A DNA stretch of 64,000 nt. It comes from UBA2185 sp964564625. Its GTDB lineage: Bacteria; Desulfobacterota; Syntrophia; Syntrophales; UBA2185. Positions 27,056-37,073 of this stretch are shown here, in pieces; position 1 is the stretch's first letter, and each line of letters opens with the position of its first letter. The stretch is taken from NCBI GenBank assembly GCA_964564625.1, contig CAZMBE010000011.1, positions 20,450-84,449 on the forward strand, read 5' to 3'. The translations under genes were made by a program, and so were the position numbers. The notes beneath the pieces are model-generated. The model saw nothing but the letters and a program-made list of their open reading frames with translations, was not told where the DNA came from and did no database searches.

Positions 27056-27541
27056 TTATAAATCTTGAAGCTCCACAATTTCTCCTTTGATCTTTTCACC
27101 AATTTCAAGGATGCCGATGGTATTGTGGGAGGCAAATCTTTTATCTGTCGCTGATCCGGGATTGAACAATAGTATCCCCTCTCTTATTTTGTTTACTGCT
27201 CGATGTGTATGTCCATAAATCAAACAATCAACTTGTCCAACCTCTTTTAAAAGCTTATTTTCAAGGCCGAAAGGCATCCCCCAGCCGTGGATAATTCCGA
27301 CACGATAGTTTTCAATGTTGAGTATAAGCCGATCAGGCAAGTACTGCCTTACGGACTGCGGATCCATATTACCGCAGACAGCTTTTACATCTTTGCCTGC
27401 AAATGCATCGAGAACCCTTATATCGACAAGATCTCCCGCGTGTAATATAAGACTCACATCATAAAAATGATCATCCATAAGACGCCTGAGCCGGTCATCA
27501 TAACCATTCAGATGGGTATCCGATATTACCCCGATTTTCAC
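27056..27541 (-). CDS. YfcE/MJ0936-family metallophosphoesterase
   Basis: A 161-residue calcineurin-like phosphodiesterase. The metal-binding motifs appear in order: KIGVISDTHLNG (D-x-H), LHAGDLVD (GD), VCGNMDP (GNxD) and YGHTHRA (GH-x-H). Family members hydrolyse phosphodiester model substrates; the natural substrate is generally unknown. It is the first gene of the small minus-strand run and its promoter should lie in the divergent gap to 27982. Confidence 0.92.
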   Translation of the reverse strand: MKIGVISDTHLNGYDDRLRRLMDDHFYDVSLILHAGDLVDIRVLDAFAGKDVKAVCGNMDPQSVRQYLPDRLILNIENYRVGIIHGWGMPFGLENKLLKEVGQVDCLIYGHTHRAVNKIREGILLFNPGSATDKRFASHNTIGILEIGEKIKGEIVELQDL

Positions 27542-27982
27542 GTCTTATACTCCCCATTATTATGTGAAAGAATTATATAGATACATCACAAAAAGACAAG
27601 CATTATTTATGTTCGATTCACGAAAAACCCCTTGGCAAAGTTTACCACTGTTTTGTATTTACAGCAGTATTCTTCGGCTCACATTGGGGTGCATTTTTTT
27701 CTCCATAGACCATGGACAATGATATACCTTATCTTATCAGCACTTACCATTATACGTAGCATGTCGGGAAATTTTTGTTCTTTTATTATCTACTACCCAA
27801 AACAACAGATATGGGCGCATGGAACAATACGTATGTTGTATGCAAGATCATTTCTAAATCAATAACAACATTTTATTCTTTTATCATCCCTATGCATCTG
27901 TCACCTGACACCAATCATAGTAGATTTCTAACATAAATTATGATAGATAGATCAAAAATACAGGTATTGTATTGTAGCTCCT
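27542..27982. other. divergent intergenic stretch before the giant sensor kinase
   Basis: These 441 bases separate the YfcE-like gene (minus) from the 2185-residue signalling protein (plus). They should carry promoters for both. An open frame at 27632-27865 has no ribosome site and no recognisable protein pattern, so I do not call it. I saw no clear -35/-10 pair, sigma-54 site or terminator. Confidence 0.5.
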
Positions 27983-30900
27983 ATGGCTGTACTCTCAGAT
28001 TATATTATCGGAGAAACACTTTATAAAAGCAGCAAATCTCTCATTTGCCGCGCCCACCAGAAAGATGATAACCGCACAGTCGTTCTCAAAATATTGACAG
28101 AAAACCATCCTACACCTGAAGAAATTGCACAATTCAAACGGGAATACTTTATTGTTCACAGTTTAAATCCAGGATCAGCCGTCGTTGAGAACTCACCATC
28201 CCCAGTTGTGGCAACCTACGGTCTGCACAAGCATGAGCATGGTTTTATGATGATCATGGAAGACTGCGGTGGAAAATCACTTGATCGATGGGTGAAACCC
28301 GGGGGCATGAAACTAACAGACAATGGCATGGTCATTTTCCTGAAACTCGCCATAAGTGTTACGGAGGCATTGGCCAAAATCCACCAACACCACATTGTTC
28401 ATCTGAACATCAACCCATCGAACATTATTTATGATGCTGCCTCCAGTCAGGTTAAAATCATTGACTTTGGTATAGCGGCACTCCTTTCGAGAGATAAACC
28501 AACATTCTGCAATACGAATGTAATTGAAGGTACACTGGAGTACATTTCTCCGGAACAGACAGGACGTATGAACCGAGTGGTTGACTATCGCGCAGACTAT
28601 TATTCACTGGGAGCAACATTTTATGAATTGATAACGGGACATGTGCCCTTCTCAACAAGTGATCCCTTGGGTCTTGTACATAGTCACATCGCAAAACAAC
28701 CAGCGTCGCCACACGACTTGAGACCAGAAATACCAAAGGCGGTTTCAGAAATTATTCTCAAACTTCTTTCTAAAGACGCTGATGACCGTTACTCCTCGGC
28801 TATTGGTCTCCGCAAAGACCTTAAAGAATGCTTATGCCAATGGCAAGAAAAGGGTGTTATTGAATTTTTTCCTCTTGGAAAGCATGATATTTCAGACCGC
28901 TTCCAGGCCCCATTAAAGTTGTATGGGCGTGAGCAAGAAATAGAATCACTTCTCGCCGCTTTTGAACGTGCACGCGCGGGGGCCATAGATATTATGCTCG
29001 TATCTGGACCTGCCGGCATTGGCAAGACAGCCTTGATTCAAGAAATCAGCAGGCCCGTGACACAGCGTCATGGATACTTTGTATCAGGTAAGTTTGATCA
29101 GTTTCAAAACAACGTCCCATACTCCGCATTGATTAAGGCATTTCAATCGCTGATCCGGAAACTATTAACGGAAGACGAATCATCAGTTACAAAATGGCGT
29201 GATATTATTCAGTCAGCGCTGGGAATGAACGGCCAAGTGATTGTTGATGTGATCCCTGAAATAGAATTGATTATCGGAACGCAGCCGCCTCCGTCTAAAC
29301 TATCACCTGAAGAAGCACAAAACCGTTTTCGCATTGTGTTTCAAAACTTTGTCAGGGTGTTCACAAAGGTCGAGCATCCTTTCGTAATGTTCCTTGATGA
29401 TCTGCAATGGGCTGATGTCGCCTCTCTGAATTTAGTAGAACAGCTTTTGACGGCACCTGACAATCAGTACCTTTTCTTCATCGGATCATACCGTGACAAT
29501 GAAGTGTCCTCGTCTCATCCTTTCATTCGGGTTCATGATCAGATAATTAAATCAGGCGTGACCGTAAACAGCATCGTCCTTGGACCGCTGAACCTTACGA
29601 ATATTGTCTGCTTGATAACGGACAGTCTTCACTGTATCCCTGACCATGCTCACCCTCTTGCTGAATTGATTCTGGCAAAAACTGATGGCAATCCCTTCTT
29701 TCTGAATGAGTTCCTAAAAAACATATATACAGAGGGCCTAATCAAGTATGACTTCTGCCATGGTATTTGGCAATGGGAACTGGCAGAAATCCAGTCACGT
29801 GGTATTACAGAGAATGTTGTCGAACTGATAACAAGCAATATGCAGCAATTGCCGCCTGAAACACAGGAGATATTGAGGCTGGCGGCCTTAATTGGAAATA
29901 CATTTGATCTGAAGTCATTGGCATATGCGCATAAAAAATCATCCGGCTCCACTGCAAATGATCTATCGCCAGCGATAAAGGCTGGGTTAGTCATACCAAT
30001 GAGCTCTACATACAATATTAGCCCGCCGGGTATTACTGGTTTAGCGGCTGAAACCATACCAGAATATACATTTTCCCATGATCGGATTCAGCAGGCAATC
30101 TATTCATTGATTCCGCCTGACGAACAAGAGGCTCTTCATTGGAAGATCGGCCAGCTTTTGTTGCAGAATATGCAACCACATGAGCGGGATCTAAGGCTCT
30201 TTGACATTGTGAATCAGTTAAATCAGGGACGAAAGCTGATAAAAGATCAACCAGGGCTAAATGAACTTGCTGAATTAAATCTGCTGGCTGGGAAAAAAGC
30301 AAAATCCAATGCAGCATACAGCTCAGCATTCTCCTACTTAAAGGCAGGTATTGAACTTTTGAGAAGTGATAGATGGGAAACACAGTACAACCTTGCACTA
30401 GAGCTATTCATGGAAGCATCAGAAACAGCCTACCTGAGTGGAGACTTTGAGTCCATGAACCATATTGTTGAGGAAGTTTTAAAGAATGCTGAGGATTTGT
30501 TAGACAAGGTTAAAGTGTATGAAATAATGATTCAGTCCTGTATCGCGCAAAACAAGCAACGGGATGCTGTTAAGCTTGCCCTTCCTATGCTGGAACTCTT
30601 GGGAGTAAAGATCCCCGCAAAACCAAACAAAATGCATGTCTTACGTGGATACCTTACTACAAGAATGGCTCTGGCAGGAAAACGCATTGAAGACTTAATT
30701 GACATGCCTGTCATGACTGACCCCCATAAACTGGCCGCAGTGCGTATCCTCACGAAAATCGGCTCTGCTGCATATATAGCAGCTCCTAACCTGATGCCAT
30801 TGCTGATATTTAAGGGAGTCACTTTATCCATACAATACGGAAATGCTCCCGAGTCAGCATTTGCATATGTTGCATACGGTTTGATTCTCTGCGGGAAAAT

Positions 30901-33900
30901 AGGAGACATCGAGTCTGGCTATAAATTTGGAATGCTTGCAACACGTCTCATTGAACGGTTCGATGCAAGAGGGCTAAAAACAAGGACCCTCTTTTCATTT
31001 GAATCTTTCATCAGACACTGGAAGGAACATCTGCGTGAAACCTTAAATCCTCTCCGAGAGGGATATCAAAGTGGTATAGATACGGGAGACCTGGAATTTG
31101 CGGCTCGTTGCATCCACGCGTTCTGCAACCGTTCTTTCTTTGTGGGAGTGGAGTTGGAGGAAGTGGAACGCAATATGACCGCGCACTGGATGGCTGTATG
31201 TCTGCTTAAACAAGAGTCCCCCTTACGATTTTTTGAGCCCTTTCACCAGATTGTGTTGAATCTACTTGGTCGAAGTAATACCCCTCACCAGATAGTTATA
31301 GAAAGTTTTGACGAAAAGCGAATGACATCACTGGATGATGAGGATAACAGGGTATTCGCTTTTTATTTATATCTCAGTAAACTCATTCTTCACTACCTTT
31401 TTGAAGAAATTCCTAATGCCGTTGAAAATGCACGTATGGCTGAAATATACTTGGATGGTGCCCTTGCATCGGCGCCGCAACCATTATTCCATTTATATAG
31501 TTCACTGGCGAGGCTTGCTGCCTATGATTTATCACCAAAGGCTGAGCGAAGACGTATCCTCAGAAAAGTCGCCGCTAACCTGAAAGGACTAAAGAAATGG
31601 GCTCATCATGCACCGATGAATTATCAGCACAAATGCTACCTTGTGGAAGCCGAACGTAGCCGCATATTGGGCCAGTGCATGGAGGCAGCTAAGTATTACG
31701 ACAAAGCTATTGATCTGGCGCGCGAGAACGCATATCACAACGAAGAAGCCCTTGCGTATGAGCTTGCAGGCAAGTTCTACCTTTCAAAAGGGCAATCAAG
31801 AATAGCACAGTCATATCTGCAGGAGTCCCTTTACGCTTATCTACGCTGGGGCGCTGTGGCTAAAGTGAAGGATTTAGAAACGCGATACTCCAAAATCCTT
31901 GTTCATGCAAAGGACAGTTTCTCTGCGAACAGATCAGATTTTACCACAGGTACTATTCAGGAGCAGGATGGCCGAACCCTGGATCTCACGGCGGTAATCA
32001 AGGCTTCACAGGCCATTTCTGGTGAAATTGTTTTCAAGCGGCTATTGACGAAGTTGATGTCAATCCTTATCGAAAATGCCGGAGCCCAAAAAGGACTTCT
32101 TGCTTTGGAGAAGGATGGTACGTGGGTTACCGAAGAAGAATGTGCAATCTCCGTCATTAATTATGTGGCCCGCACACAGGAATTTTTGGTGTTGAACGAT
32201 GCAGCCAACGAGGGGGCATTTTTTCTTGATCCTTACATTGTAACCAGGCAGCCTAAATCAATCTTGTGTATGCCCCTTCTCCATCATGGCAGTTTGTGCG
32301 GTATTCTTTATCTCGAAAACAACCTGACCAAGAACGCATTTACACCTGACAGACTGGAAGTATTACGCCTCCTTTCAGGCCAGATGGCAATTTCAATTAT
32401 TAACGCTAAACTGTATGACGAATTGGAATTGCGCGTCCAGGAACGAACATCCGAGTTATCAGACACCAATGCGCTCTTGAACCAAGAGATTATTGAGCGT
32501 GAGCGGGCAGAAGAAGCGCTTAAAGTATCCCAACAACAATTTGCAGATATTATAAACTTTTTGCCTGATGCAACCTTTGTTATTGATAATAAAAATCAAG
32601 TTATTGCATGGAACCAGGCGATTGAAGAGATGACGGGAATCAAAGCAGGAGATATTATCGGGAAAGGGAATTATGAATATTCCTTACCGTTTTATGGAAT
32701 CCGCAGGCCGATGCTTATTGACAAAATATTCGGATATGACACAGGGGACGCGGATAGATATCCTTTTATTAAGAAAGAGGGGGACATTCTTCTAACCGAA
32801 TCGAATGTACCCTTAAGAGGTGAGATGCATGTACTTTGGGCAAAAGCGAGGCCGCTATATGACAGCAGAGGTAATATTGTAGGCGCAATTGAATCCATTC
32901 GTGATATCACAGAGCACGAGCGGGTAGAGGCCGAACTTCTTCAGGCAAAGGAGGCCGCTGAGGAAGCGTATCATGCGGCTGAAACTGCCAACCGCTCCAA
33001 AAGCTCCTTCCTGGCCAATATGAGCCATGAAATCAGGACACCTTTGAATTCTATTATTGGATTTACCAATTTGTTATCGGACACAGAAATATCAGCCAAA
33101 CAGCGTGATTACCTGCAGAAGATACTATTTTCATCCCAGAACCTACTTGGTATTATTAATGATATCCTCGATTTTTCCAAAATTGAAGCAGGCAAACTTG
33201 ATTTAGATAATACTGATTTTGAACCTCAACATATTATGGATAATATCCATAATATGTTTGTTGACAGTGCTACTGAAAAGGGGATCGTATTGAACATCTC
33301 CATATCTCGGGATGTTCCTTCCATATTGGTAGGGGATCCTTTGCGGCTGTGGCAGGTACTCATCAATCTGGTAAATAATTCAATCAAATTTACTGAAACG
33401 GGAGAGATTACAATTTCTGCCGATCTTGATAGTATCGATGCGCAAAAAGCCCGGCTTCTTTTCTCTATTGCGGATACGGGTATTGGCATACCAAAGGAGT
33501 CATTGATAAAAATATTTGACACCTTTACTCAGGCCGATGGATCCGTGACCCGTAGATTTGGCGGCACAGGTTTAGGACTCAGCATTTGTAAAGGACTTAT
33601 AGCGATGATGGGTGGCGAAATATGGGTAGAGAGCACCCTTGGTAAAGGAAGTACTTTTTATTTTACGGCCGATTTTAATCATCGCCCTAATGATGAGCAT
33701 AAAACAAAAAGCGGTATTACCCAAGCAGAAATAATTAAGAATATATGCGGCGCTGCAGTTCTCCTCGTTGAGGATAATATTATCAACCAGCAAGTAGCAA
33801 AACAGATCCTCGAAGGCGCCGGATTAACGGTTATTGTCGCTAACAACGGCATAGAAGCCCTGGAAGCGGTTCGACTCCGCAAATATGACGCAGTGCTCAT

Positions 33901-34540
33901 GGACGTTCAGATGCCTCTAATGAGCGGATATGAAGCTACCCGTCTAATCCGAAGTGATCCCCTGACAATGAATGTACCCATTATTGCCATCACTGCTCAT
34001 GTTATGCAGGGAGCAAACGAGGAATGTCTTGCTGCAGGAATGAATGACTATATTTCAAAGCCAATCGACAGAAATGTCTTGCTCTCTGTTCTCAACCGGT
34101 GGGTGAAACCAAAATATATGCACGTGGAAAATAAATCTGAAACGTCATATCGAGGATTAAAAGATGAGTCTGTCGAGCTGACTCTTCCTGATACATTACC
34201 TGGTATAGATATCTCATCTGCACTCAAGAGACTGGGAGGCAACACCAAACTGCTGTCCAGACTCTTAAAAATGTTTACACGCGATTACGCTGGTACCACA
34301 GAAGAGATTAAAGCTGCTCTGAATAGCAAAAACATGGAAAAAGCAGTTCGAATTGCTCATACGGTGAAGGGTGTAGCCGGAAATCTTTCAGCAGAAGAGC
34401 TTCGCTTGGCTGCATCTGAGTTAGAAAAGAGCATCATGCAACAACCTCGAGATTCAATAGATAGCCTCTTGGAAATTTTTGACAAACACTTACGACAACT
34501 GATAGAATCGGTCCACTTTATAGAAACAAATTTACCATGA
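27983..34540 (+). CDS. giant kinase-like / AAA ATPase / hybrid histidine kinase with HPt
   Basis: A 2185-residue signalling protein without an obvious signal peptide. Domains in order: Ser/Thr protein kinase-like domain (about 1-275), AAA-type ATPase (about 312-600; Walker A 342-349, Walker B near 470), a long helical, TPR-like region (about 700-1290), GAF (about 1333-1474), a coiled coil, PAS (about 1516-1642), HisKA (phospho-His in MSHEIRT near 1682), HATPase with DTGIGIP and GGTGLGLS, REC (about 1925-2035, Asp near 1974) and HPt (His 2126). The histidine-kinase relay is complete. In the N-terminal kinase, K36, E54 and DFG (161) are kept, but the catalytic HRD aspartate is Asn (HLN, 140-142). 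The GAF domain looks about 35-40 residues short. No clear ribosome site precedes the ATG. Similar trifunctional proteins occur in cyanobacteria and Deltaproteobacteria. The signal is unknown. Confidence 0.92.
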   Translation: MAVLSDYIIGETLYKSSKSLICRAHQKDDNRTVVLKILTENHPTPEEIAQFKREYFIVHSLNPGSAVVENSPSPVVATYGLHKHEHGFMMIMEDCGGKSLDRWVKPGGMKLTDNGMVIFLKLAISVTEALAKIHQHHIVHLNINPSNIIYDAASSQVKIIDFGIAALLSRDKPTFCNTNVIEGTLEYISPEQTGRMNRVVDYRADYYSLGATFYELITGHVPFSTSDPLGLVHSHIAKQPASPHDLRPEIPKAVSEIILKLLSKDADDRYSSAIGLRKDLKECLCQWQEKGVIEFFPLGKHDISDRFQAPLKLYGREQEIESLLAAFERARAGAIDIMLVSGPAGIGKTALIQEISRPVTQRHGYFVSGKFDQFQNNVPYSALIKAFQSLIRKLLTEDESSVTKWRDIIQSALGMNGQVIVDVIPEIELIIGTQPPPSKLSPEEAQNRFRIVFQNFVRVFTKVEHPFVMFLDDLQWADVASLNLVEQLLTAPDNQYLFFIGSYRDNEVSSSHPFIRVHDQIIKSGVTVNSIVLGPLNLTNIVCLITDSLHCIPDHAHPLAELILAKTDGNPFFLNEFLKNIYTEGLIKYDFCHGIWQWELAEIQSRGITENVVELITSNMQQLPPETQEILRLAALIGNTFDLKSLAYAHKKSSGSTANDLSPAIKAGLVIPMSSTYNISPPGITGLAAETIPEYTFSHDRIQQAIYSLIPPDEQEALHWKIGQLLLQNMQPHERDLRLFDIVNQLNQGRKLIKDQPGLNELAELNLLAGKKAKSNAAYSSAFSYLKAGIELLRSDRWETQYNLALELFMEASETAYLSGDFESMNHIVEEVLKNAEDLLDKVKVYEIMIQSCIAQNKQRDAVKLALPMLELLGVKIPAKPNKMHVLRGYLTTRMALAGKRIEDLIDMPVMTDPHKLAAVRILTKIGSAAYIAAPNLMPLLIFKGVTLSIQYGNAPESAFAYVAYGLILCGKIGDIESGYKFGMLATRLIERFDARGLKTRTLFSFESFIRHWKEHLRETLNPLREGYQSGIDTGDLEFAARCIHAFCNRSFFVGVELEEVERNMTAHWMAVCLLKQESPLRFFEPFHQIVLNLLGRSNTPHQIVIESFDEKRMTSLDDEDNRVFAFYLYLSKLILHYLFEEIPNAVENARMAEIYLDGALASAPQPLFHLYSSLARLAAYDLSPKAERRRILRKVAANLKGLKKWAHHAPMNYQHKCYLVEAERSRILGQCMEAAKYYDKAIDLARENAYHNEEALAYELAGKFYLSKGQSRIAQSYLQESLYAYLRWGAVAKVKDLETRYSKILVHAKDSFSANRSDFTTGTIQEQDGRTLDLTAVIKASQAISGEIVFKRLLTKLMSILIENAGAQKGLLALEKDGTWVTEEECAISVINYVARTQEFLVLNDAANEGAFFLDPYIVTRQPKSILCMPLLHHGSLCGILYLENNLTKNAFTPDRLEVLRLLSGQMAISIINAKLYDELELRVQERTSELSDTNALLNQEIIERERAEEALKVSQQQFADIINFLPDATFVIDNKNQVIAWNQAIEEMTGIKAGDIIGKGNYEYSLPFYGIRRPMLIDKIFGYDTGDADRYPFIKKEGDILLTESNVPLRGEMHVLWAKARPLYDSRGNIVGAIESIRDITEHERVEAELLQAKEAAEEAYHAAETANRSKSSFLANMSHEIRTPLNSIIGFTNLLSDTEISAKQRDYLQKILFSSQNLLGIINDILDFSKIEAGKLDLDNTDFEPQHIMDNIHNMFVDSATEKGIVLNISISRDVPSILVGDPLRLWQVLINLVNNSIKFTETGEITISADLDSIDAQKARLLFSIADTGIGIPKESLIKIFDTFTQADGSVTRRFGGTGLGLSICKGLIAMMGGEIWVESTLGKGSTFYFTADFNHRPNDEHKTKSGITQAEIIKNICGAAVLLVEDNIINQQVAKQILEGAGLTVIVANNGIEALEAVRLRKYDAVLMDVQMPLMSGYEATRLIRSDPLTMNVPIIAITAHVMQGANEECLAAGMNDYISKPIDRNVLLSVLNRWVKPKYMHVENKSETSYRGLKDESVELTLPDTLPGIDISSALKRLGGNTKLLSRLLKMFTRDYAGTTEEIKAALNSKNMEKAVRIAHTVKGVAGNLSAEELRLAASELEKSIMQQPRDSIDSLLEIFDKHLRQLIESVHFIETNLP

Positions 34541-34916
34541 TAAATTACAAAAAAGGCAGCAATTGACACGAATATAGAGAGGACACATGAAAATCCGACT
34601 GATCTTAAAAAATCAACCGTGCAACTGAAAACTTAAAGTATACAGTTATGGGAAAAAGCAAAACGACGCCGAATATTAAACGAAACCGGCAGATTATTGA
34701 GTTATATAAAAGAATATAATACACATGATAGTGTCCACAGGACATGCAGTATTCCACAAAATCCCTCAAATCCGTATAAACATTTTCTCCGTTATGATGC
34801 TATGAAAAATCTACCCAATAATAATTGGGGAACTGTTAAATAATACAATCACTGAAGACATCGTTTCATACAACTAGTGAAGATGGATACATACTAATGT
34901 GGAGGAGATTATTGAG
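34541..34916. other. gene-free stretch before the REC-LuxR gene
   Basis: About 376 bases with no recognised gene. It contains two tiny frames: a 13-codon one at 34587 with GAGAGG upstream, and a 23-codon one at 34648. It also has a TGTCC/GGACA inverted repeat near 34734-34746. A promoter for the response regulator probably lies here, but I saw no strong consensus. Confidence 0.45.
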
Positions 34917-35948
34917 ATGAACGATAATTATGTTTTTATGGAACAGCAAGTAGAACCCGTAGTACTTATTGTAGACGACACCCAGATAGATATTGATATT
35001 TTGTCTTTTGCACTAAGCAGGAAGAACTTTCGTATTTCCGTTGCCATGAACGGCTTACACGCACTTGATATGGTCGGAAAGGTTTCCCCGGATATTATTC
35101 TCATGGACATCGTAATGCCGGAAATGGATGGTTTTGAATTATGTAAAATATTAAAGGCCTCTGCAGAAACAAAGGATATTCCTGTCATCTTTTTAACTGT
35201 GAAAGATGAAACTGATGATATTTTAATGGGATACAGATCCGGAGCCGTTGATTATGTTACAAAGCCCTTCAATTCTGAAGAATTACTTGCGAGGGTATGT
35301 ACCCACTTGGAATTAAAGAAAAAAAGAGATACTGAACAGGAGCTTATTTCTCTGCTAAAAGCATCACTGGAGGAACGCGAGCGGGCAGAAGAAGCACTTC
35401 AGCAGGCACACGATAATTTAGAGCGTTTAGTAAAGGAGCGCACCGCTGAGCTCTTGATAAAAAACAAACAGCTTATGGATGAAATTGAGGAACGCAAGCG
35501 TGTTGAGGCATCCCTTGAAAGCAAGTCTCAAAAACTAGAGGAATTTAATACTGCGTTAAAGGTTTTACTCGAACAGAGAGAACGGGACAAAGACGAACTA
35601 GAAAAGTGGGTTCTCTCAAACGTCAAGAATCTCATTATACCGAATGTTGAAAAATTAAAAAGACTCAGCGCAAAAACCAAATCCTCATCTTACATAAATA
35701 TCCTTGAAATAAACCTCAAAGAGCTTACCTCTTCATTTTCTCAAAGGTTATCTTCACGATATATAAATCTTACAACAAAAGAAATTCAAGTCGCTAATCT
35801 CGTTAAGGAGGGTATGACCAGCAAAGAAATATCAGAACTAATGAATGTCTCAGAAAGAACAATTGATTTTCACAGGAAAAACATTAGAAACAAGCTCGGA
35901 CTTAATAAAAAAATAAACCTTAGAGCAAGTCTTTTAAATATTTCATAA
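34917..35948 (+). CDS. response regulator: REC, coiled coil, LuxR-type HTH
   Basis: A 343-residue regulator. The N-terminal REC domain (about 14-130) has the acidic pocket DD (20-21), the phospho-acceptor D64 in LMDIVMPEMDG and K116. A long charged coiled coil (about 130-230) follows, then a LuxR/GerE helix-turn-helix (about 285-340, LTTKEIQVANLVKEGMTSKE then ISERTIDFH-like helix). It should bind DNA when phosphorylated. I start at the ATG at 34917, since GGAGGAG is nine bases upstream; a GTG at 34899 lies inside that ribosome site. The coiled-coil insertion between REC and HTH is unusual for NarL-type regulators. It is the likely output of the hybrid kinase just upstream, which ends in an HPt domain. 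Confidence 0.9.
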   Translation: MNDNYVFMEQQVEPVVLIVDDTQIDIDILSFALSRKNFRISVAMNGLHALDMVGKVSPDIILMDIVMPEMDGFELCKILKASAETKDIPVIFLTVKDETDDILMGYRSGAVDYVTKPFNSEELLARVCTHLELKKKRDTEQELISLLKASLEERERAEEALQQAHDNLERLVKERTAELLIKNKQLMDEIEERKRVEASLESKSQKLEEFNTALKVLLEQRERDKDELEKWVLSNVKNLIIPNVEKLKRLSAKTKSSSYINILEINLKELTSSFSQRLSSRYINLTTKEIQVANLVKEGMTSKEISELMNVSERTIDFHRKNIRNKLGLNKKINLRASLLNIS

Positions 35949-36106
35949 TGATAGCGTAGAATGCTAATTGACTTTTAAATCAAATAATTGAGTTATTGTT
36001 AGGTTGCTTTTATGGGTAGTATAAATTAATGGAGCGAAGTCACTTTCTCTTGACAAAATAATTCTTAATACAATAATTTCATCCTCTAATTTTTAAAGAT
36101 CCCTCC

Positions 36107-36475
36107 TCAGCTACCTTCATTCGAAAATCCTGAATCCTGAAATTCGAAATTTTTTATCTTAATTAATTTTTTTGTTACATTGCTGATTCTCATAGTCTGT
36201 TTTCTAATAGTACTAAGTTTTGCATATGTGGGGTTATCAGTTGAAGTATTTATTAACAGCAGCTCGGTATACCCCAAAATTGCTTGCATGGGTTGATTCA
36301 TTTCATGAAAAACATCCTCCGTAATTTCTATGATGCCACGTAGTTTTTTGCGATAGAGATCTTCCCCGGCAGAAGCTTTGTGTAGTATATGTTCTGCTTG
36401 TAATTCTGTGATTTGTTGATGCATTGCTTCTAATTCTTTAATAAGCTCTGCTCTTGTTTTATTCTCGTATTTCAT
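36107..36475 (-). CDS. stand-alone histidine kinase dimerisation/phosphoacceptor (DHp) protein
   Basis: A 122-residue protein. An N-terminal coiled coil (about 5-30, ELIKELEAMHQQITEL) resembles the linker of deltaproteobacterial sensor kinases. The rest (about 43-108) looks like a HisKA helical hairpin with the phospho-acceptor segment FHEMNQPMQAILGYTELLL (H57). There is no ATPase domain in the protein or in the sequence after its stop codon. GGGAG lies about ten bases before the ATG, supporting expression. It could be a phosphotransfer relay, a partner for another kinase, or a remnant of a broken kinase. It converges on the REC-LuxR gene. Confidence 0.7.
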   Translation of the reverse strand: MKYENKTRAELIKELEAMHQQITELQAEHILHKASAGEDLYRKKLRGIIEITEDVFHEMNQPMQAILGYTELLLINTSTDNPTYAKLSTIRKQTMRISNVTKKLIKIKNFEFQDSGFSNEGS

Positions 36476-37073
36476 TCTTCATAGCTCCCGAATTCATTTT
36501 TGTCTAAATACTTTTCCAAAGGATAGCTATCTTTTGAGAACGAATTATGAATTCTTGTATTATATTCGAGGACTTAAAATTTATAACGCTTCACCATAAA
36601 GAAATTCTCTACGTTGCAATATGTGATATTTTTTAGTGAAACGCAATATTGGTTAATATGTAGTAATATACCAGGTTAAAACTAGTAGTATGATGGATTT
36701 AACGGGGGTGATACAGGATGCCGCCTTATTTTCATCGAACCCGAGATAACACCATAAATTTTCTCTGCGAATCAATAGTCCTTATCCTTACCAATATTTC
36801 CATTTTTGACCAGATTAGCTGCCTGAATTGTCTTGGACGCGATAGTTACATATAGTGAAGCTAAATTTCATGAATGAGGACGTTATGTTTTTAAGATTTG
36901 ATTTTACGGGATATATAGAGGCAGAGGCTTTTGGGGTTCTAAATCTATATTTTTCAATTAAATACCTCTCCGGAGAAAGATGCAAAAAGAACACATTGTT
37001 TTTGTTTGACTTTCAATCTGTCCCTTTATACTATTCTTTATAAAATAATTTGATGGAAAGGGACTAAAAAATA
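36476..37073. other. gene-poor stretch upstream of ligA region
   Basis: Nearly 600 bases, AT-rich. A frame of 62 codons at 36855-37043 starts with GTG, has no ribosome site and no recognisable protein pattern, so it is not called. I saw no RNA gene, transposon end or clear promoter. It may be a decayed region beside the accessory signalling cluster. Confidence 0.45.

Noticed and set aside
27632..27865. 77-codon open frame in the gap before the giant kinase
   Set aside because: No ribosome site, no recognisable protein pattern, and a hydrophobic/aromatic mix typical of AT-rich non-coding DNA.
36855..37043. 62-codon open frame upstream of ligA region
   Set aside because: Starts with GTG, lacks a ribosome site and shows no family pattern.
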